A model generated the notes under the pieces. That model had not been told where the DNA came from. It searched no databases and saw only the letters and a list, made by a program, of their open reading frames with translations. Shown here piece after piece: positions 56,301 to 64,000 of a stretch of 64,000 nt of DNA. The stretch's first letter is position 1; each line of letters starts with the position of its first letter. This stretch comes from Oreohelix idahoensis (taxonomy: Eukaryota; Mollusca; Gastropoda; Stylommatophora; Oreohelicidae). The DNA lies in the NCBI GenBank assembly GCA_024509875.1, contig JAMPIV010019101.1, positions 211,001 to 275,000 on the forward strand, given 5' to 3'. The position numbers and the translations under genes were made by a program.

Positions 56301-58348
56301 CTATTTGTCCATGCACCGGTATGGTCTCTTCCACTCGAAGCTCTATAGTGATGATTTTTCTTCCCAGAATTATCATGCATAAAACGACCGCTACCAATTT
56401 TTCTTTTGGGGCTTTCTCCCCACTTAAAATTCTTGATGAGAGATTTCCTCTCTACATCCTCTTCCTCCAGTTTGTTTAAGTCCGATTGAGGGATTTTCGG
56501 CTTATCCTGGGGTAAGACATCTTTTTGCACTCTCCGCATAGTGGCCATTGTAAAACAGTTAAGTGAAGCTTGTCCGTGAAAAGGGGCTTCCCATTCCATT
56601 TGGTCCACTTTATCAAATCTATTTTTCTTTTTATTATCAGGCCTAATTTTGCCCCGTGGCGTGTCCAGGTCCTGATCAATGTTCCCACTTGTGGGTGTTC
56701 CCTCATGTGCTATGCTACACCTTTCTACAAAATTCTCAATGTCCCATCTCGCTTTGGGCCAATAATAATTGTGAGCCACCTTTTGAATGATGGTACCTAT
56801 CTTCTCATGGTCCCCATCTGGTTTCACATGTAGGCTCCTTATTAAGTCTGCCCTATATCTTTTAGGAAGTACCAGCTGTCCCTGACCATTGGATTCAGAT
56901 CCAGCCTTCCTATACATCAACTTGTTTTTCATGTAAAAATCTCCCTTGCCTGGAGTTGTATGACAAGTTGACAATTTCCTGAAACAAGGCTTGAGTGTTT
57001 TATCCCCAGCCTGTGCCTTCCTCATCTCTTCTGGAGTGGTATCTAACATAATATCCTCCTCCTTTCTTGAGGTCGACCTGACCTGAAGGGTGGCCATATA
57101 CACAGGTTTCCTTCTGCAACGGTCAGTGTCATGATTGTCCATCTTACAATTTTTACACCACCTTTTTCCTTGGTTGAAAGATTTTCTTTCATCATATTTC
57201 CTTTCATCGAATTGTGGGGTTTTATTTTTATTTTCATACCGTGGCCTATCAAACTGGTGCTTACCTTTGTTTTGATCCCTAGGATCAAATTTATTAAAGT
57301 TCTGTGGTGCCCTAAAGTTATCCACTTGTTTCTTTTTATTACCTGTTACCTCTGCTTGAGCTGCTTGATACCTTTCAGCAACATTTAGCAACTCACCCAG
57401 CCTCTCTGCACCTTGTTCCATGAGAAACTTTCTCAGGTCTGGAGCCATGGACTCTCTTAATTGCTCTATAAGGACCATTTCCTTAAGATCTTGGGTTTTC
57501 CCCAGAGAAATCCATTTCTCCAAGTATGTCTCTATTCGTGCAGAGAACTGGTGATAGGTTTCACCTGACAGTAGTTTAGCATTCCTAAATTTTTTCCTAT
57601 AAAATTCTGCATTCTTTTCATATCTTAACAAAAGAGCCTGCTTTAGCATGTCATAATTTTCCTGATCACTTCTGCTCATTTTTGCAAAAACTTCATAAGC
57701 TGCCCCACGAAGTCCCTGAGATAACTTTAAGCTCCACCTTTCTCTCTCTAACCCATATGTGGTAGCTAATAGTTCATACCTATTTAGATAGCTCTCTATA
57801 TCATCGTCTTTCTCAACAAAATGATCTAAATGAAAATTCATAGCCGAGGTTGAGGCTCCCTGGCTAGCAGTGGCATCAGAGGCAAAGGGACTGGCACCAT
57901 TTTCAGGAGCATGGCCCTGAAACTCAAACTCCCTTAGTCGTAACTCATGTTCCCTTTGTAATCTCTTCTCCTCCCTTTCTGCTTCCCTTTCTGCAGCTAA
58001 TCTCTTTTCTTCTCTTTCTGCAGCTAATTTCTTCTCTTCCCTTTCTGCAGCCAATCTTTTGTCTTCTCTTTCTGCCTCCAATTTCTTAGCCTCAGCCTCA
58101 GTCTGCAACCTCTTAGCCTCAGCCTCAATCTGCAACCTCTTAATCTCTTTTTCAGCTTCTATTCTCTTATCTTCGGCCAATCTTTCAGATTCTAATTTTC
58201 TTTCGGCCTCTTTTTCTAATCTTCTTTCTTCCCGTTCAATATATTTGTCACATTCAGCAGTGACATAAGAAATCATAATTTGCCCGTCCATTCCTAACTC
58301 TTTCGCAGTCTGTACAGCAGCAGATCGAAATTTTGCCAGGTCGGCCAT
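56273..58348 (-). CDS. Gag-like fused ORF of element G2
   Basis: 691 residues, open throughout. About 30-150 is an E/K/R/A-rich coiled-coil region with repeats of EREEKRLAA type. About 165-345 is the capsid region (YLNRYELLATTYGL, KLSQGLRGAAYEVF, LRKFLMEQGAERLGEL). A zinc knuckle CKNCKMDNHDTDRC (CX2CX4HX4C) lies at about 399-412. Right after it the protease is missing; the text jumps to a pol linker (EEMRKAQAGDKTLKP) and a zinc-finger remnant (GDHEKIGTIIQKV, HNYYWPKARWDIENFVERC) whose last Cys is absent. The last about 145 residues (545-691) are of unknown origin. Start chosen at the first ATG after the leader (MADLAKFRSA). Confidence 0.85.
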   Translation of the reverse strand: MADLAKFRSAAVQTAKELGMDGQIMISYVTAECDKYIEREERRLEKEAERKLESERLAEDKRIEAEKEIKRLQIEAEAKRLQTEAEAKKLEAEREDKRLAAEREEKKLAAEREEKRLAAEREAEREEKRLQREHELRLREFEFQGHAPENGASPFASDATASQGASTSAMNFHLDHFVEKDDDIESYLNRYELLATTYGLERERWSLKLSQGLRGAAYEVFAKMSRSDQENYDMLKQALLLRYEKNAEFYRKKFRNAKLLSGETYHQFSARIETYLEKWISLGKTQDLKEMVLIEQLRESMAPDLRKFLMEQGAERLGELLNVAERYQAAQAEVTGNKKKQVDNFRAPQNFNKFDPRDQNKGKHQFDRPRYENKNKTPQFDERKYDERKSFNQGKRWCKNCKMDNHDTDRCRRKPVYMATLQVRSTSRKEEDIMLDTTPEEMRKAQAGDKTLKPCFRKLSTCHTTPGKGDFYMKNKLMYRKAGSESNGQGQLVLPKRYRADLIRSLHVKPDGDHEKIGTIIQKVAHNYYWPKARWDIENFVERCSIAHEGTPTSGNIDQDLDTPRGKIRPDNKKKNRFDKVDQMEWEAPFHGQASLNCFTMATMRRVQKDVLPQDKPKIPQSDLNKLEEEDVERKSLIKNFKWGESPKRKIGSGRFMHDNSGKKNHHYRASSGRDHTGAWTNRSTKLKVHM

Positions 58349-58530
58349 TGTCTAACAGATAAATGTCTAAAATATTTAACTAAACAATTTTATCTATGAC
58401 TAATTAACTCCGGACAACACAGGCACTGTGAGCTCGACCTTATTTATTTTCACCCAAGGATACCTTTTAATTCTTATTATTCCCTGAAGTGAGTTACCCC
58501 CAATATTTGTAATAGGGAAAGATTCAAAAT
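58349..58530 (-). other. Short leader of element G2
   Basis: About 180 bp between the PBS and the gag start, far shorter than the 1.3-kb leader of G1. No repeats seen. Confidence 0.7.
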
Positions 58531-58548
58531 CCCGAGGGCGAGACCCCA
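58531..58548 (-). promoter_or_regulatory. Primer binding site of G2
   Basis: On the minus strand TGGGGTCTCGCCCTCGGG starts five bases after the 5' LTR. Its complement ends in GGGCGAGACCCCA, plausible for a tRNA 3' end. Further on the leader reads ATTTTGAATC, complementary to a T-loop-like TTCAAAAT. tRNA identity not determined. Confidence 0.75.
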
Positions 58549-58553
58549 ATATA

Positions 58554-61061
<2,508 letters not shown>

Positions 61062-61066
61062 ACACA

Positions 61067-61703
61067 CACACTTTGGATAATTTGGATTTGGTACCAACAA
61101 TGTTTTGTTTTTTTAACAGAAGTCTTTATGACCTTTTCTCTACCTATGTTGGTTATTGTTCTTCTCGCAAGCAGCAAGCTACAACATTTACACTTCATTT
61201 AGTGTCCATGCTTTCCTTTGAGGCATGGGGTTATTGTGAATACACGATTGGTGAATTGGTCTTTTGGTGCCAGTTGGATATCATGGTCTCCTGCTCAAGA
61301 CGATCTTAATTCATTTTGATATTGATAGGTCTGTGCTCATTGTTGACTCACGTTTGTTATTTATTCATAAGAAAGCACGCAGTAGCAATTTATTGCATCG
61401 GGAAACTAAATATAATAAAATATGTTATAAAATAAAATATAGCTTATATCTATATATGCAAGGTGGCTATGGCTCTGTATGTTTAGCAACACCGAGTTGC
61501 CATTTTGGATTTTGTAAATTACATTTTAGTGTTTATGGTGAATGAAGTACACAACTTACCTAATACAGTAGAGCGTCAATTATCCGAATTAATTATGACC
61601 ATAGTTGGTTTGGTTAATCGAATAGTTGGAATATAAAACATACGCGAGAACACCCAGTTTATACGAAACAAAGTGTAATTAGGCATACAATTAAGGTCAC
61701 GGC
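61067..61703. other. No gene seen
   Basis: Flank of G2 beginning with the rest of the (CA)n target. ORFs of 98 codons or fewer without motifs. Confidence 0.5.
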
Positions 61704-61719
61704 AGACTATCCTGCACCC

Positions 61720-62052
61720 GTGTGTTACCGGGGCCCGAAAGGGGAGCAAAGAATAGTAACACTGCACCCTACCACGCATGTCGTAAAAAGCGACTAAGGA
61801 GGGTATGGGCATGGGGCTGTTTACCCATCCCGTAAAAACTTCGCACAGTGGGCTGATCACCTGCTTGCCAATTAATCTGATTACGGAAACAATGATAGAT
61901 TGTTTGGTCTGTTTTTGTTCCACAAAGACGCCACCAGGCGTGGTGGAAACAGCGATAGATTGATCAATTTGTTGTTGCCCTAAGACGCCACTAGGCGTAC
62001 TGGCCACATACTGCTTTGCCGGTTGATGGCTAAGGATGGAAGAAGAAGAAGA
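61720..62052 (+). mobile_element. SINE-like retroposon (family E) with target duplication
   Basis: Flanked by AGACTATCCTGCACCC (61704-61719) and AGACTATCCTGAACCC (62053-62068), 15 of 16 identical. The head has GCAAAGAATAGTAACACTG, then GCATGTCGTAAAAAGCGACT. The 3' part has two tandem units with AAGACGCCACCAGGCGT and AAGACGCCACTAGGCGT, then GATGGCTAAGGAT and a (GAA)n tail. Length about 333 bp, no ORF. I could not find clear A and B boxes of an RNA polymerase III promoter, so the source RNA is unknown. Confidence 0.75.
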
Positions 62053-62068
62053 AGACTATCCTGAACCC

Positions 62069-62538
62069 ACACAGTAGCTAAAGTCCCAATTTGATTTTTT
62101 TTTTAACTCCTGAAATGGCAAATTAAGACTATTCATACGCAGTACTGCACACGTCTTCGAATAAATATTCAGAAAAGAATGCATAAAGCGACATGACACA
62201 GCGGTGGTTCAGATAATTGACGTTTAGATAATCGACGTTCTACGGTCATTACAACAGGGCAAGGGGATCATCTACAGTAATGATTCCGTGCTTCGTAAAG
62301 AATAATAGTAGAGGTTGATAATTGAATAAATTGAAGCTATACTGCAGTATTTTTTTAAACAGTTGAAGAAAAATATATCACGTTCAACCTCTGATATGTT
62401 ATAGTTAGGATATATATGTCTGTGTCCAAATACAGTTATATGTTAAATTGCCGATATGCTAACGTGGCATCTTATGTCTTGTCCAGTTATTGTAAATTAA
62501 AATGTCAAAATTGTGTGTATGGGTGTGTGTGGAGGGTG
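62069..62538. other. No gene seen
   Basis: AT-rich spacer up to the (GT)n tract. No motif recognised. Confidence 0.5.
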
Positions 62539-62676
<138 letters not shown>

Positions 62677-62714
62677 TCAGCAGTAATACTGCTTGTATAG
62701 TGAAGATGTAAATC

Positions 62715-63275
62715 GTTCACAAGCAGCCATTTACTTTAAACAGGACACTTACTCCGTCTGGAGCTAGTGATAAGCAACAAATCAATCTTCTGTTGCATTT
62801 GTTGCTGATCCATCTGTGTAGGCAGGGGTCCAGGTGTTGCTTGGGTAATCTTTCTGTATGTATTCTGTGGTTATGGCTCTTCTCTCTGTTGAGGGTCTGG
62901 CTCTTCTTTCTCTTACTATCAGGAGTGTTTTCTATCATTTCTGGGAAGCGCTGTTGCTTCCAAGCTTGGGAGCTTGTGTGCAGTATAGATGGGTTTAGCT
63001 GTTGATATCGCATTTATGGGATCTGTTCTCATCTTTGTTTTGGCTGATTCTACAAAGTTGTTTTGCTAGAGTCTTACACTTCCAAGATCATTTATTCTAT
63101 GGTACATTGGGTGGTCTGGTAGCCTCCTAAATTTCTCGGCTTGTTTCTGGGCCCTGCTATGTCTTCTATCCTCCATTGGTTGAAGGTATGTAATCTTTTC
63201 GAGTTTCTTTAATAGGCGCTGTCTTCGTGCTTCCAGATATGATTCTCGTCGCTTGATTCTGGAGTCTATTTATTT
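62715..63275 (-). pseudogene. LINE fragment with RNase H start
   Basis: The minus strand from 63275 reads LQNQATRIISGS, then ITYLQPMEDRRHSRAQKQAE and KFRRLPDHPMYHRIND, the linker between RT and RNase H in I-like LINEs. Further on TWTPAYTDGSATNATED carries the first RNase H motif (YTDGSA). At least two frameshifts occur. It stops at the (GT)n side near 62715, so the rest of RNase H is lost. Confidence 0.75.
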
Positions 63276-63640
63276 TATCGAAGTTAAATTAATATAACTT
63301 ATTTCACCTGTTATTATTAATAACTCACCTTCTGTGAGTTAGGGTCTGCCTACTCATGCATGCGAAGACTGGATTCTATAGAATGCGCGGAAGAAACCAC
63401 TTGTTGGTTCAACGGGCATGACGGCGATTACCAGCAACGCGTTGTGGAGCGTAAGGAGCACGGCGAGGCACGTAGAAAGCCCTGGTCATCCACTGCACCT
63501 GACTTCATCTTCAGACGTCTTGACTTGTATTGCCACTGGATTCAGATGGGCCCAGGCGAGAGAGTGAGGTCGACGAATTGTGCAACTCTTCCTCACTTTA
63601 AACCAAATCACTGTGCAAGTCACTCTTTCATTCACTCATT
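63276..63640 (+). other. No clear gene; possible LINE upstream part
   Basis: The ORF from 63360 is open through this stretch into LINE RT sequence, but residues before about 63641 match no motif I know. The SFIHSF text near 63625 looks like short CATT/CACT repeats. Confidence 0.4.
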
Positions 63641-64000
63641 TCTTCTGAATCGCCTTACGGCTCATCTTGACGAAAGTATTCTACCTGAAAGTCAGTGTGG
63701 ATTCCGGAAAGAACGTCGAACCACTGATATGGTGTTCGCTGCAAGACAGCTACAAGAAAATGCCAAGAACAGCACTGTGACCTGTACACAGCTTTCATCG
63801 ACTTGACAAAGGCGTTCGACACGGTCAGTAGAGAGGGTCTATGGAAGATCATGGCAAAATACGGCTGCCCAAAGAAATTTATCACAATAGTGCAGCAACT
63901 GCATGATGGAATGCAGGCTAAAGTTCAGGAAAACGGTGAGCTTTCGGAGCCCTTCCCCGTCTCAAATGGAGTTAAACAAGGGTGTGTACTTGAACCGACT
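63641..64000 (+). pseudogene. LINE reverse transcriptase, cut by window end
   Basis: Frame 1 gives LLNRLTAHLDESILPESQCG then FRKERRTTDMVFAARQLQEN. After a one-base frameshift near 63775 a second frame gives LYTAFIDLTKAFDTVSREGL (first catalytic Asp), KKFITIVQQLHDGM, FPVSNGVKQGCVL. These are RT motifs in the usual order up to the segment before the FADD box, which lies beyond the window. The family is a common invertebrate LINE with GVKQGCVLAPT; clade not assigned. It is distinct from the LINEs at 7.8 and 45.7 kb. Confidence 0.85.

Overview
This is eukaryotic, almost certainly metazoan, repeat-rich DNA. It is AT-rich, carries long (TA)n, (GT)n, (CT)n and (CA)n microsatellites, and is packed with retrotransposon and DNA-transposon remains. 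I found no host protein-coding gene, no rRNA or tRNA gene and no CRISPR array. The mix of elements (RTE-like LINEs, LINEs with an RNase H domain, Tc1-like transposon, Ty3/gypsy elements, a SINE with a GAA tail) suits a marine invertebrate, perhaps a mollusc or another lophotrochozoan. That lineage guess is weak and rests on repeat flavour alone.

Left part (1-19.6 kb). A dispersed repeat (about 185-1335 and 3985-4215) has an inverted relative at 34.86-36.07 kb. At 6.05-7.77 kb lies the 3' end of a Ty3/gypsy element on the minus strand: a 184-bp LTR, a polypurine tract, an integrase and the tail of an RNase H. It is interrupted by a 5'-truncated RTE-like LINE with a clean 798-residue ORF (7768-10164). 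Then follow about 8 kb without recognisable genes, holding a few SINE-like pieces, and a decayed RTE fragment at 18.55 kb.

Centre (19.6-30.6 kb). A Tc1-like transposon is split by a complete 9.7-kb Ty3/gypsy-type LTR retrotransposon (20064-29802), with 1.38-kb LTRs starting TG and ending CA and a 5-bp target duplication GTCAC. Its pol order is protease, integrase, reverse transcriptase, RNase H. Integrase therefore lies before RT, the arrangement known for Gmr1-like elements and opposite to ordinary Ty3/gypsy. The Tc1 reading frame resumes exactly after the element and is then cut off by an RTE tail.

Right part (30.6-64 kb). This holds dispersed repeats, several LINE fragments on both strands (38.2, 45.7-47.9, 49.2, 62.7-63.3 and 63.6-64 kb), and a 1141-bp nested inverted-repeat element with an 8-bp target duplication (49463-50603). 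A second complete LTR element lies on the minus strand (51865-61061), with 2.4-2.5 kb LTRs, TSD ACACA, a clear PBS and a clear PPT. It also has integrase remnants before RT, but it has lost the protease and the catalytic core of integrase, although its two LTRs are almost identical. A SINE-like retroposon with 16-bp flanking repeats sits at 61720-62052.

The most notable content is the pair of different, young LTR retrotransposons with integrase-before-RT order in one window, one inserted cleanly into a Tc1 transposase gene and the other a recently mobile but coding-defective derivative.
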